A DNA stretch of 64,000 nucleotides from Pseudoneobacillus sp042683745 (GTDB lineage Bacteria > Bacillota > Bacilli > Bacillales > Cytobacillaceae): NCBI RefSeq assembly GCF_042683745.1, contig NZ_JBHUJX010000004.1, positions 6,691 through 70,690 of the forward strand. The letters are read 5' to 3'. This document shows, piece by piece, positions 26,460 through 35,769 of the stretch. The position numbers were made by a program, and so were the translations under genes. How positions within the stretch are numbered: position 1 is the stretch's first letter; the number at the start of each line of letters is the position of its first letter. The notes below the pieces were generated by a model. That model did not search any database and was not told the origin of the DNA. It saw nothing but the letters and a program-made list of their open reading frames with translations.

Positions 26460-27662
26460 TTATAATGATACACTGACCTTATTTTCAGCATCTTGCCCCT
26501 CTTTAGCTTTCGAAGTTTCATCATCATGATTCCATGTGAATAGTAATTTGTTTACAGCATTTCTTAACTCGATAAGATTCTTTGCTTCTTGAACAAGTTT
26601 TTGCATTGTATGTAGTTCATCATCACTAATTTCTATTAGTTCCTCAAACATTTCAACAGATTCCCGAGAGATAGAAGCTATCTCAACAATTGTTGTCATG
26701 ATCTGCTGAGTGGCAGAAGATAATTCTTCCGTACTTGCAGAAGAATTTTCATTATTTTCAGCAATGATCTTTGTAGTAGATAGAATCTTTTCAAACATGG
26801 TTGCAACCTCTACAATGGTCGTATTTGTATCTTTAAATTCTTCCGTTCCCTGTTGCATTGACTTGACAACTATGTCAGTTTCTTCTTGTATATTCTTTAC
26901 AATATTTGATACCTCAGAAGAAGATTGGCGTGATTGTTCGGCCAATTTTCGAACCTCATCAGCAACAACCGCAAATCCTTTCCCGTGTTCACCCGCACGT
27001 GCAGCTTCTATCGCCGCATTCAAAGCTAATAAATTAATTTGTTCTGAAATCCCTGTAATTACTTTTACAATAGTGCCGATTTCATGAGATTTTTCTCCGA
27101 GTTTATTTATTGCATCAAATGTTGTATTTACTGTTTGATTAAACTGTTCCATTTTTTCTAAGGAATCCTTTAGCTTCTCGTTTCCTTCTTGAGTTAACTC
27201 TAAGGTAAGGTTCGATTGTTCTGAAATTTGATTTGATCTCACTGATAGATCTTCGATAGCCTCTGCCATTTCTTCCATAGATGCAGCGCTTTCTTCTGTA
27301 GCTACTAATTGTTTCTTTAATCCTCTACCTACCTCATCAATTGCCGCTCTAACAATATCCGCTTTCTCAGAAGCATATTCACCGATTTCTGCGAGATTTT
27401 CTCCTTTTTCATGCACATCTTTTGAAAATGAAAAAAACTTCTCCCTTATACTGCTGAAAAACTCAACCATTTGATTAAATATAGCGTAATCAGAACTTCT
27501 TTCATCAACTTTGTTTATGATATTACCTGCTGATATTTCTTTCATTCCATTTAGTATTTCTTTATTAATATGAGGATGATGTTTTAGCGAAAAATATCGG
27601 TAAGCAAAATACACCGAAACTCCTATTAAAATAACAATTATACCTAGCATAATAGCTTCCAT
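26460..27662 (-). CDS. Methyl-accepting chemotaxis-type protein with one N-terminal membrane segment
   Basis: The 400-residue protein has one membrane helix (about residues 5-23), no extracellular sensor domain, and a cytoplasmic signalling domain. The conserved hairpin tip (ISEQINLLALNAAIEAARAG, then EHGKGFAVVADEVRKLAEQS) is near residues 205-245. It probably senses an internal or membrane-linked signal and feeds CheA. It is the last gene of an operon with GNAT-like and STAS-like genes behind a c-di-GMP riboswitch. Confidence 0.9.
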   Translation of the reverse strand: MEAIMLGIIVILIGVSVYFAYRYFSLKHHPHINKEILNGMKEISAGNIINKVDERSSDYAIFNQMVEFFSSIREKFFSFSKDVHEKGENLAEIGEYASEKADIVRAAIDEVGRGLKKQLVATEESAASMEEMAEAIEDLSVRSNQISEQSNLTLELTQEGNEKLKDSLEKMEQFNQTVNTTFDAINKLGEKSHEIGTIVKVITGISEQINLLALNAAIEAARAGEHGKGFAVVADEVRKLAEQSRQSSSEVSNIVKNIQEETDIVVKSMQQGTEEFKDTNTTIVEVATMFEKILSTTKIIAENNENSSASTEELSSATQQIMTTIVEIASISRESVEMFEELIEISDDELHTMQKLVQEAKNLIELRNAVNKLLFTWNHDDETSKAKEGQDAENKVSVSL

Positions 27663-27719
27663 GATAAATAAATCCCCTAACTCCTATTAATTATTGAAAA
27701 TGACTTCATTATGAATATT

Positions 27720-28430
27720 TTAAAGTTCCTTTAAAAGGATATATGTTCCATCCGCTACATTTGCAGGAATACCATTCAACTTACTATTATCCTGATATTT
27801 ATGAACAATATCATTTCCTTCTAAGTCTTTATATTTTTTCATATTATGATATTTTTCCATTACTCGTATCGACTTCGGGTTTGTCGCTTCACCTAAAACA
27901 GCCTTCAACCCTTGTGAGGATGCCTTTGTTATCAATCTATTTCCTAATTGCTGAATAATTTCGTGACGGCCATGTTCAGCTATTACTCCTATCATGAATA
28001 AGTGTAATAACTCTCCATCTTGGATGTCTTTTCCGTTTCGTTTTTTATAATCTTCCATGAAACGTTTATCCACATCCTCCAGTACACGCAGAATGACATT
28101 CATATCATAAAAAGAACCTTCAAATATATCTTCTCCGATAATCTCTGGTGCATTTGTATCTCCAGCAAGAACACCAACAACTTTTTTATTACAGTCCTGA
28201 GCGACTGCGCAATATCCCTGCTCTACTGTAGATTCTAAATAATCCTTGGTAAACTTATAGAAATCTTCATAACCTATGTTTAATTGACCTACCATCGGTT
28301 CCTGAACCCATTTTCCTGAAACATCCATTCCAACAAATGAACGAGCTAGACACTCAGCTGCTTCCTGAATTAAAGCTGTTTGTTCCTTCGTTATAATTTC
28401 ATATGTATACAATTCTAGTGTTGTTTGCAC
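27720..28430 (-). CDS. GNAT-like acyltransferase-fold protein
   Basis: The 236-residue protein starts at GTG 28430 with GGAAG 9 bases upstream. The pattern of GYCAVAQDCNKKVVGVLAGD followed by LHLFMIGVIAEHGRHEIIQQ resembles the core of GNAT N-acetyltransferases, including an acetyl-CoA-binding-like stretch. The assignment is moderate. It lies between the STAS-like gene and the chemoreceptor, so it may modify or tune a signalling partner. Confidence 0.6.
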   Translation of the reverse strand: MQTTLELYTYEIITKEQTALIQEAAECLARSFVGMDVSGKWVQEPMVGQLNIGYEDFYKFTKDYLESTVEQGYCAVAQDCNKKVVGVLAGDTNAPEIIGEDIFEGSFYDMNVILRVLEDVDKRFMEDYKKRNGKDIQDGELLHLFMIGVIAEHGRHEIIQQLGNRLITKASSQGLKAVLGEATNPKSIRVMEKYHNMKKYKDLEGNDIVHKYQDNSKLNGIPANVADGTYILLKEL

Positions 28431-28491
28431 TTATTGAACTTCCTTTCAAATTTCAAAATAAAAGCCCCTTTTAATGTTTTGGGACCTAGCG

Positions 28492-28860
28492 TTATATCGA
28501 ATGAGGGACACGATCGACAAATGTACCTGGGAAATCAATTCTTTCAAGTGCATTTCTAACTTGCACTTGAGCAATTTTAGATGAAGGTTTTACTGCAAGG
28601 ATATCCTTGAAACCTAAGCTAGAATAAAATTGCATCGTTTGCTCTAATTGCGGTACTACTTTCGACGGGACTGGTGTTTGGTGAGTCGCATCGACAACAA
28701 ACGTATAATCTTTTCTTGATACTTTATTAATTGTTTCCTGTAAATCTATCATATAACCTTCTGCATCCTCAGCTCTCATTAATCCATGCACCTGTACATG
28801 TACTTCCTTCGCAGATTCATTAATGGCCATTTTATATTTCTTTTTATCTACAACTATCAT
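28492..28860 (-). CDS. Small protein with STAS-like fold
   Basis: The 122-residue protein has alternating beta-alpha pattern (YKMAINESAKEVHVQVHG, then TFVVDATHQTPVP), suggesting a STAS/SpoIIAA-like fold. No phosphorylatable Ser motif is certain. AAAGGAG lies 6 bases before the ATG. It is the first gene after a c-di-GMP riboswitch and terminator, and is followed by the GNAT-like and chemoreceptor genes. A signalling-adaptor role is inferred. Confidence 0.65.
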   Translation of the reverse strand: MIVVDKKKYKMAINESAKEVHVQVHGLMRAEDAEGYMIDLQETINKVSRKDYTFVVDATHQTPVPSKVVPQLEQTMQFYSSLGFKDILAVKPSSKIAQVQVRNALERIDFPGTFVDRVPHSI

Positions 28861-28930
28861 CTCTGATCTCCTTTTTTCCTATAGTCTGCTATACTTCATT
28901 GTCGACCTTGCACGGTTTTTCTGGGAATTT

Positions 28931-28969
28931 TAAAAAATAAAAGCTATCCCCTATGTAGATAAGGATAGC
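28931..28969 (-). terminator. Terminator in the riboswitch leader of the chemoreceptor operon
   Basis: The 7-bp stem GCTATCC/GGATAGC (28943-28949 with 28963-28969) is followed on the minus strand by TTTTATTTTTTA. It lies between the aptamer and the STAS-like gene and is the likely expression platform. Confidence 0.8.
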
Positions 28970-28994
28970 CAGATAATCGATTGTTATTATACTT

Positions 28995-29068
28995 GGCAAC
29001 CCGACTATCATTATCCAAGAGGATTTTAGACTCGTAGCTTTGCGTCCTTACCTTTCGATAAGTTTGCC
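28995..29068 (-). ncRNA. c-di-GMP-I riboswitch upstream of the STAS-like/GNAT-like/chemoreceptor operon
   Basis: The minus strand reads GGCAAACTTATCGAAAGGTAAGGACGC in pieces typical of GEMM-I: GCAAAC, a GAAA-capped hairpin, GGACGCAAAGCTACGAGTC, and ATGATAGTCGGGTTGCC. A terminator and then three co-directional genes follow. It ties a chemoreceptor operon to c-di-GMP level. Confidence 0.93.
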
Positions 29069-29120
29069 TTTTTCAATTTTTTTAAATAGTTCTAATCTCA
29101 CACTAATATATTACTATTGC

Positions 29121-29150
29121 ATTATAAATTAATTACATTTTTTTGTCGAA
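29121..29150 (-). promoter_or_regulatory. Candidate promoter with overlapping Spo0A box for the riboswitch operon
   Basis: A TATAAT -10 (29121-29126 on the plus numbering) sits 18 bases from a TTCGAC -35 (29145-29150). The -35 is part of a perfect 0A box (TTTGTCGAA on the plus strand, 29142-29150). Spo0A binding here would occlude or aid the polymerase, which is inferred. Confidence 0.5.
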
Positions 29151-29207
29151 TTAGAAATATTTTCTTAATTTACAGACAAAAGGACTAACACATTTTAGAT
29201 AAAGCTA

Positions 29208-29807
29208 TTAAGATTTTAAAACCATATTAGCTTGTGCCTTTGGAAAAACAGTATCTAGGTAAAAGTCTTCTGCTTTCCAGTATCTATTTTGAAACTTTTC
29301 AATATTTTTTTGGGTATTTTCACTTTCTCGTTTAAATCTAATCTCCCTTGGACAATCCAAGTAAATGACAAAATCAAAATAATCTCTCCATTCCTTTCTC
29401 TGAAGAAATACACCCTCAACAATAATTAGGCAATTTTCTGGTAAACTGATAGTGTGGGTACTATGAGTATCATGCGATGCTTCATAAAGTTGGAGAGTTA
29501 CCTGTTCTGAAACTTTTAATTTTTGAAAAAGGGATTCTTTTAAGCTGTTAATATCCCATTGTAAGTAGTAGTACTCATACCATTCTTCATAGGATGTATT
29601 GTATCTTTTATTTTGTTCAACAATATAATCATCTAGATGAAACACCAATACAGTTAATTTACCCTCTTGCTCTTCCATCTTTCTAATATGATTTACTAAT
29701 GTAGTTTTTCCTGATCGGCTTAATCCATCAATCCCTACTATAAAACGCTTTTCTTTGTCAGCCATTCCTGAAATAGTTTGTATTATTTCCGTTACTAGCT
29801 CTTCCAA
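29208..29807 (-). CDS. P-loop kinase, uridine-kinase-like
   Basis: The 199-residue protein has Walker A GLSRSGKT at residues 28-35. Downstream motifs are HLDDYI and LIIVEGVFLQR, typical of the uridine kinase/phosphoribulokinase family. The TTG start at 29807 has GGCGGTG 7 bases upstream. It likely phosphorylates a nucleoside or similar small molecule. The specific substrate is uncertain. Confidence 0.8.
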   Translation of the reverse strand: MEELVTEIIQTISGMADKEKRFIVGIDGLSRSGKTTLVNHIRKMEEQEGKLTVLVFHLDDYIVEQNKRYNTSYEEWYEYYYLQWDINSLKESLFQKLKVSEQVTLQLYEASHDTHSTHTISLPENCLIIVEGVFLQRKEWRDYFDFVIYLDCPREIRFKRESENTQKNIEKFQNRYWKAEDFYLDTVFPKAQANMVLKS

Positions 29808-29854
29808 ATAATTACACCGCCTATCTAGTTAGCTTCAACGCTATGCAGATCATT

Positions 29855-30010
29855 TTATTTTTTTCTTTTTCCTTTACTCGTTAGCTCTCCTGCTATTAAG
29901 CCCAGGAGAAAATTGGTAATAATCAATTCACTTTCACCGGTCACAATTAATGTTAGAACAATAGATACTATCCCAAATAAAAAGCATTTAATGTCATATA
30001 AACCTCTCAC
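29855..30010 (-). CDS. Small membrane protein, 51 aa
   Basis: Translation from GTG 30010 gives a basic start (RGLYDIK), two hydrophobic segments separated by TGESE, and a basic tail (SKGKRKK). This has the look of a genuine small membrane protein. GAAAGG lies 4 bases upstream, slightly close. Function unknown. Confidence 0.5.
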   Translation of the reverse strand: MRGLYDIKCFLFGIVSIVLTLIVTGESELIITNFLLGLIAGELTSKGKRKK

Positions 30011-30104
30011 TTAACCTTTCGATTATTTTTGTGTATTTTTTTAGATTATCATTTCTTATTGTTCCAGAAGTCTCCTTTTAAAATGAATCATAAGTATGTA
30101 TAGT

Positions 30105-30785
30105 CTACTTCTTTAATAATTTCTTTAGTTCATTCTCTGATACAGGTAAGTAAAGCGCGTTTTTAGCATCAGTCATTACTGCCCAATACTTATCACCATA
30201 TGACCAATGCCACCATTCCGTAAAATAATTAACAAAACCAACCGCTACCAAGGCTTCTGCAAGTATCTTTCTATTCTTCTTTGCTTCTAAACTTATATTT
30301 TCAGCGTCAAAATAGGTCGCATAATCTGTTTCATGAGGAATAGCATCAAATGGTGTACCAAGATCAAGTTCTCTCCCATAAGAATCTATAAGGGTTATAT
30401 CCACGGCAGCCCCCGTTGGGTGAGGTGCCACTTCGGGTGGAGCCACATATTTTGAGGCTTCAGCCCTTATAGCGTTTATTTCCTGTATGTTGGAAGTCTC
30501 TTTAATTCGATTCATTGAATTTTCAATAGCCATTTCTTGAACATGTAAAGGCCTGTATCCCTCTTTAAGGAGAAAAGACAGACCTTCCGGAAGTAACTTT
30601 TTTGCTAAGGAAAGCTTAGTTGCAATCGATAAGCGAACACAAGAAAAATAACGACTCCTCTGTTCAAGAGTTGGGTCTATTTTAATACTAGGGTCAAAGA
30701 TAGCAAGATTTACAAACGGTTCATTGTAATTAGGATCAACCATCATATTATTTATTCTAGTGTCGCTCATCAAGATTTTCTCCAT
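30105..30785 (-). CDS. D-alanyl-D-alanine dipeptidase-like zinc peptidase (VanX/DdpX family, M15D)
   Basis: About 226 residues from ATG 30785, which has GGAGAGG 9 bases upstream. The zinc-binding SxHxxGxAxD-type motif appears as PHPTGAAVDIT, and the downstream EWWHWSYGD supplies Glu and His. The substrate pocket segment GYRPLHVQ is also typical. No signal peptide is seen, so it is cytoplasmic, as for VanX relatives. There are no van regulators or ligases nearby, so a D-Ala-D-Ala recycling role is more likely than glycopeptide resistance. Confidence 0.85.
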   Translation of the reverse strand: MEKILMSDTRINNMMVDPNYNEPFVNLAIFDPSIKIDPTLEQRSRYFSCVRLSIATKLSLAKKLLPEGLSFLLKEGYRPLHVQEMAIENSMNRIKETSNIQEINAIRAEASKYVAPPEVAPHPTGAAVDITLIDSYGRELDLGTPFDAIPHETDYATYFDAENISLEAKKNRKILAEALVAVGFVNYFTEWWHWSYGDKYWAVMTDAKNALYLPVSENELKKLLKK

Positions 30786-31040
30786 AATTTTATTCCTCTC
30801 CAATGTAAAAATACATCCAATCTTCCTGTTACCACTTGCTCAAACACTACATTTTCAAATTATACTCTTCCATTAATTACAATAGAAGTTTCTTTAATGA
30901 TACGCTCCCTCACTTGCCATTATTTAGACATAGCTCCCTATACAGAGGTTTCAAAAATAATCCAAATGATCAACCTGTAAATTCCGAGTCCATGCGTCGT
31001 AATCACAAGTAGCTACTGCAACAGGATTCCCTCCCCGAAA

Positions 31041-31072
31041 AAATGAGCCGCCATTTCTATGGCAGCTCATTT
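31041..31072 (-). terminator. Terminator of the copC-copD-like operon
   Basis: A stem of 13 positions with one mismatch (31041-31053 with 31060-31072) is followed on the minus strand by T-rich sequence. It lies 18 bases past the copD-like stop. Confidence 0.85.
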
Positions 31073-31089
31073 TAGTCTATTCAGGCAAT

Positions 31090-32166
31090 TTAAATATTTA
31101 AAGTATTCATTAACCCCAGATAGAAAGCTAATATATAGCTAATTCCAAATAAGACCGCTAGTATTGGCTTAACTTTTTTAAAACTAGCCAAAATCAAAAG
31201 CAAAAATAGGATAGAAAGGGTAATCAGAATGATCGAATGGAAAGAAGGGTTGATTGTCAAATGAAGAATAGACGAGATATCCTTTCCTATTAACCACTCT
31301 ACCAATTTAGAAGCACCTTCTGATTTAATGGTAAATTCCACCTCATGTGGAGGTGATAAAGTCCCCAAAATACCAGTTACATAAAAAATAAGAAATATGA
31401 AAATACTCTCGGTCTTAATCCAAGGAAGAGGATTAAAAGATAAATTTGATAAAGACCTTTTGGCTAAAACTCCATTTATAAAAGCAAAAACTAAAACAGG
31501 TATAATAGAAATGTGTTTTAAAAGTAACATCTGCCCATAAGGTAGTACCCATGCTTTAACATAATCCTCCGGTTCCACCACAAAAAACATTAGGAATAGT
31601 CCACTAACTAAGATAACGATTAAGCATATACTTGCTAATGGGGTAAACCATTTTAGAAACTTAGACCAGAGGGGCTGCTCTTTTGCAAACCAGGCCACAT
31701 GGATTAATATCCCCGTCCATAATGTAACTACTAGAAAATGAATTGTATGAGTAATTGTTCCAGTTAAAAAGGACAATGATGCCACATGGCTAGAGTATCC
31801 TATAGCTAAAATCATAAGAAATAACAATAATGCTTGTAAATATTTAGATCCTTCAACATAAAGGGTCATCCACAAAAAGGTTGCCATAAAACCGATAAAT
31901 ATCCAAGCTCGTCCTACTTGAAAATCGGTAAGAACAGAATGTGTCGCTAAATTTAACCCTACACTATCTTTAAAATAAAATATCACCTGTATCACAGGTC
32001 CAAGAGAAAATATAATAACGCCAAGTGTGGACAGGAGTAAAGCAGGTTTGGGTAGATAGATTTTAGGTTTATTCTCTTGTGATACGAATTGTAAGGCTAC
32101 GTGTCCTACTAAAAATGAAAACATAAGGTAATTACCGAGTTCTGCAATAGGTATTAAGAAATTCAT
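31090..32166 (-). CDS. CopD-like copper-resistance membrane protein
   Basis: The 358-residue polytopic membrane protein has about eight to nine helices. Its start ATG 32166 follows AAGGAAGAG. Conserved His-bearing helices (HTIHFLVVTLWTGILIHVAW) match the CopD/YcnJ C-terminal region. Together with the CopC-like product it probably handles copper import or delivery across the membrane. The two genes are adjacent, with the CopC stop just before this start. Confidence 0.85.
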   Translation of the reverse strand: MNFLIPIAELGNYLMFSFLVGHVALQFVSQENKPKIYLPKPALLLSTLGVIIFSLGPVIQVIFYFKDSVGLNLATHSVLTDFQVGRAWIFIGFMATFLWMTLYVEGSKYLQALLLFLMILAIGYSSHVASLSFLTGTITHTIHFLVVTLWTGILIHVAWFAKEQPLWSKFLKWFTPLASICLIVILVSGLFLMFFVVEPEDYVKAWVLPYGQMLLLKHISIIPVLVFAFINGVLAKRSLSNLSFNPLPWIKTESIFIFLIFYVTGILGTLSPPHEVEFTIKSEGASKLVEWLIGKDISSILHLTINPSFHSIILITLSILFLLLILASFKKVKPILAVLFGISYILAFYLGLMNTLNI

Positions 32167-32167
32167 A

Positions 32168-32710
32168 TTAACTCTTCCTTCTAAAAAGCGATCGGATACC
32201 CACAATGAAGATCAAAACAAAAACTACTATGCTAATGGTTCCCACCATGTTGTTTGATTTATTTTGACCGCTATTATTTTGTGAATCGGTAGTCTTATCA
32301 TCTTGCTGTTCAGCTGATTCATCATTAGTAGGTGGATTTTGCGTTTCAACATTGTTTGATTCTTTTTGTACTATAAATGGAATAATACCTTCTATCGCAT
32401 GTCCGTCTTCCCCTGCTATTCTCCATTTTACTGTATAAGAGCCATTGTCTAATGGTTGTGATAGTGTGCCAATCATTTGAGTTTCTTGTACTTTCACCTG
32501 ATCAAGTGGGATTTTAATTTCACCTTTCAGCAATTCCATCGTGCTTAGTTCCTCAATTTCGCCTTCAAACTGAAGGCTGATTTCCACCAAATTACTATCA
32601 ATAATTTGTCCCTCTTGAGGAAAGGAAGACTTGATTTCAGTATGGGCATTAACCATTGTTGGTCCAGTTAATGTAATGATTAATATGATTATGTATAATA
32701 GTTGCTTCAA
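32168..32710 (-). CDS. CopC-domain copper-binding protein, membrane-anchored
   Basis: The start TTG 32710 has GGAGGG 6 bases upstream; earlier in-frame ATGs have no site. The 180-residue protein has a signal sequence followed at once by HTEIKSSFPQEG, the CopC N-terminal copper-ligand His. It also has GEDGHAIEGIIPF, the second His site. An Asn/Gln-rich linker and a C-terminal membrane helix with a basic tail anchor it outside the cell. It is the partner of the downstream CopD-like protein. Confidence 0.85.
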   Translation of the reverse strand: MKQLLYIIILIITLTGPTMVNAHTEIKSSFPQEGQIIDSNLVEISLQFEGEIEELSTMELLKGEIKIPLDQVKVQETQMIGTLSQPLDNGSYTVKWRIAGEDGHAIEGIIPFIVQKESNNVETQNPPTNDESAEQQDDKTTDSQNNSGQNKSNNMVGTISIVVFVLIFIVGIRSLFRRKS

Positions 32711-32818
32711 ATCTTTCCCTCCATTTGGATACCAGTAATTTTTCGATACAACATAAACCGGTGACCAGCATTTATAAATGATCTGGATTCCAGCCATTAT
32801 TCACTTACTCTCTCCCTT

Positions 32819-32844
32819 AAAAAAGCTTCCCAATAAAGGGAAGC
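32819..32844 (-). terminator. Terminator of cadA
   Basis: A perfect 7-bp stem GCTTCCC/GGGAAGC (32825-32831 with 32838-32844) has a 6-base loop and T-rich tail on the minus strand. It sits 5 bases past the cadA stop. Confidence 0.85.
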
Positions 32845-32849
32845 CCATC

Positions 32850-34985
32850 TTATTTATCTTTTACTCGGAGAAGTCGTAAGCTGTTTAACGTAACAATAAG
32901 AGTAGCACCCATATCTGCAAAAATAGCAATCCACAATGTTAACCATCCAGGTACTACTAATAATAAGGCGACAAGCTTAATTCCTAATGAAAAAGTAATA
33001 TTTTGTTTAATAATGTTTAATGCTCTTCTACTTAGTTTTAAGGTAAACGGCAGTTTTCCTAGATCGTCTGCCATTAAAGCAATATCAGCTGTTTCTAATG
33101 CCGTATCTGTTCCAGCGCCACCCATAGCAATTCCGACCGTAGAAGCCGCTAAGGCTGGTGCATCATTCACGCCATCACCGACCATTCCTACTCGGTCGTA
33201 TTTATTTCTTAATTCCTTGATAAAGGCTAATTTATCTTGTGGCAGTAATTCTGCTTGAATATCTGAAACACCAACTTGTTTACCAATGGCATTTGCCGTT
33301 CCGGAATTATCCCCTGTTAGCATAATCGTTTTTTGAACACCAAGTGAGTGGAGTTTTTGAATAACGTCCTTACTGTTTTCTCTTAACTCGTCAGCCACCG
33401 CCAGTAATGCAACGACTTCTTTTGAAGTACCGGCAACCATTACCGTTTTTCCTTGGTTTTGAAGCTCTATAATTATGCCTTTTAAGTTGTTAGGAATGCC
33501 GTTCGGTACGATTTCGTCAAACAAATTCGGACTACCTACATAGTACGTTTCACCATTTACGTTTCCTTTAATCCCCTTTCCGGTTATGGAAGAGAAGTCT
33601 TCAATGGCAATGCTTTTATAAGGTAAATTATCTTGCTCCGCTTTTTTCATAATCGCTGAAGCCAATGGGTGTCCCGATCCATTTTCTAAAGCCGCAATGA
33701 TGGTTAGAATCTCATTTGAGTTTGTATTTGGTTGCGGTAAATAGTCTGTAACCACTGGTTCACCTTTTGTTAAGGTGCCTGTTTTATCAAAAGCAATCGC
33801 TTTTAGCGCTCCCATTTCTTCTAAATGAATTCCACCCTTAATCAAAACACCATTTCTCGCAGCATTTCCAATTGCCGTCACAATTGATACAGGAGTGGAG
33901 ATGACCAAAGCACATGGACACCCTACCACTAGCACAGCTAATCCTTGATAAATCCACTTACTCCAATCGGCATCAAATAGCAGCGGCGGAAAAATGGCAA
34001 CTCCTATTGCAATTAAGATAATAATCGGTGTGTAGTATTTAGCAAAACGATCAACAAATGCTTGAGAAGGCGCTCGTTCTGCTTGAGCTTCCTCAACTAA
34101 ATGAATAATCTTGGCAATTGTGGTATCGTCCACATGTTTGGTTACCTTAACTTCGAGAATCCCTTCCTCATTTAAAGTTCCCGCAAAAACTTCATCATCC
34201 ACTGTTTTGGAAACCGGAACTGATTCACCTGTGATGGCGGCTTGATTGACGGACGAAAGGCCTTTTACTATGGTTCCATCCATCGCAATTTTTTGGCCTG
34301 GCTTAACAACCATGATGTCTCCAATACGGATATCATCGACCTCAACCATCAATTCTTGATTACCTCTCCGAATCAAGGCTTCTTTTGGTGCAATATCCAT
34401 CAAGGAACGTATGGATTGTCGTGCCTTATCCATTGAATAGGATTCAAGTGCTTCACTGATGGCGAACAAAATCACAACCGTTGCGCCTTCTCCCCATTCC
34501 CCGATAAATGCAGCTCCTATAATAGCAATTGTCATTAATGTTCTCATATCAAACTGTAAACGGACTAAATTTTTAAGTCCTGTTCCAAACAAACGATAAC
34601 CACCAATGATAATGGAAGCTGTATAAGCGATAACCGATGTCATACTCTCCTCACCGTTTAATTCTCCTGATACCCACCCCATTAGTAAGAAAACTAGAGA
34701 TGCAATAACAGTTGAATGCTTCTTCCAAAATGGTTCTTTCACTTCTTCAAATCGTTGTTTTTCAGGTATCACTTTCAATTTTTCAAAAGCGCCTGCTTTT
34801 TCAAGTTCTTCAATGGTTGTATCCCCATATACGGTAAGTTTGGAAGCCCCAAAATTGACACTAGCATCTGAAACACCATCCAGGTGTTTTACGTTCTTTT
34901 CGAACTTAGTGGCACAGCCAGCTCATGAGAATCCTTGAATTCGGTAAACCGTTTTTGCCTGTGATTGCTCTAACGCCTTATCCAT
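32850..34985 (-). CDS. cadA: CadA-type heavy-metal P-type ATPase, frame interrupted by TGA at the first Cys of the HMA CxxC motif
   Basis: The start ATG 34985 overlaps the cadC stop by 8 bases and has GGAGGGG upstream. Translation reads through codon 20, then hits TGA at codon 21 (34923-34925), followed in frame by AGCATKFEKNV. In CadA homologues this position is Cys of the metal-binding CxxC (GFSCxxC). The rest is intact: CPC at residues 356-358, DKTGT with the phosphorylated Asp at 400, and GDGVND. Cd/Zn/Pb export is the expected role. Possible explanations are a nonsense mutation, a sequencing error, recoding as selenocysteine, or internal re-initiation at 34778 to give an ATPase without HMA. 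I cannot choose from sequence alone. Confidence 0.85.
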
Positions 34986-35358
34986 TTGCTTTCCCCTCCT
35001 GTTGATGCATAAAGGCAATTTGTATCAATTGTTTAACATGATCGTCATCCAATGAATAAAAAACTAATTTGCCTTCTTTTCGATATTTTGCTAACCCTAA
35101 ATTACGGAGCAATCGTAAATGATGAGACGCGGTAGCTGTCGTACAGCCTACAATATTAGCCACATCACACACACATAATTCATCTTCCTCATTTAAAGCA
35201 AAAGCAATCTTTACCCTAGTATCATCGGCTAATGCTTTAAATATTTGCGATACAGCCAAAGTATTGAGTTGGAAAACTGTTTCTTTGACTCTATTTACTT
35301 TCTCTTCGTCAAAACAGGTTATTTCACAAACATCATCATGCTTCAATTCTTTCACCAT
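34978..35358 (-). CDS. cadC: CadC-type ArsR/SmtB metal-responsive repressor
   Basis: The 126-residue winged-helix protein has the ArsR metal motif ELCVCDVANIVG and an N-terminal DDVCEITCFDEEKVNR, as in CadC. It represses its own operon until Cd, Pb or Zn binds. ATG 35358 is chosen, though a GTG directly before it is also possible. No strong Shine-Dalgarno sequence is present. An inverted-repeat operator lies just upstream. The stop overlaps the cadA start. Confidence 0.92.
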   Translation of the reverse strand: MVKELKHDDVCEITCFDEEKVNRVKETVFQLNTLAVSQIFKALADDTRVKIAFALNEEDELCVCDVANIVGCTTATASHHLRLLRNLGLAKYRKEGKLVFYSLDDDHVKQLIQIAFMHQQEGKANG

Positions 35359-35365
35359 CACTTAT

Positions 35366-35381
35366 TCAAATACTTATTTGA
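35366..35381 (-). promoter_or_regulatory. CadC operator (7-2-7 inverted repeat)
   Basis: TCAAATA-CT-TATTTGA is a perfect 7-bp inverted repeat with a 2-base spacer, matching known CadC/ArsR operators. It lies just downstream of the -10 and before the cadC start. Related half-sites with TTATTTGAATG occur at about 35420-35445. Confidence 0.8.
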
Positions 35382-35386
35382 TTATT

Positions 35387-35415
35387 AGTATATGTAGAAA
35401 CTTTCTTATGGTCAA
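35387..35415 (-). promoter_or_regulatory. Sigma-A promoter of cadC-cadA
   Basis: On the minus strand TTGACC (35410-35415) and TATACT (35387-35392) are separated by 17 bases. The operator lies at the expected transcription start, giving a classic repressed promoter. Confidence 0.85.
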
Positions 35416-35474
35416 ACATTTATTTGAATGATTTATTTGAATGATTTTTTTAAAAGATTTTGCTATAAATAAAA

Positions 35475-35507
35475 AGCCAACATTTTAACCTATGTAAAAT
35501 GTTGGCT
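35475..35507 (-). terminator. Terminator-like hairpin upstream of cadC
   Basis: A perfect 13-bp stem (35475-35487 with 35495-35507) has a 7-base loop and is followed on the minus strand by TTTTTATTTATAG. It would stop minus-strand transcription from the gene at 35770-36054, about 260 bases away, or from a lost gene. The stretch 35508-35769 holds only a short membrane-like reading frame and no supported gene. Confidence 0.7.
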
Positions 35508-35769
35508 GGCCGAAATATTTTTAGTGATTATTCAAATCGTTTAACTCAAAGTTAGCATTAAGGAATAGTTCCCTTTAAGTCAGATTCGTCAAGTATTATT
35601 ATTTCAGATCTTCTGCTTTTCAAGTGGCATAGTTTTTTTTCAGTGGTGTAAAAATTGTTATCACCAGGGCAACAACTGCTAAAATCATGCCTCTGCCCGG
35701 ATATTTCTAAAGCTAACTTAAAAGGGTAAAAGAGCCTTGTGGGTTAATTTCCACTAGGAGTTTTTGTTT

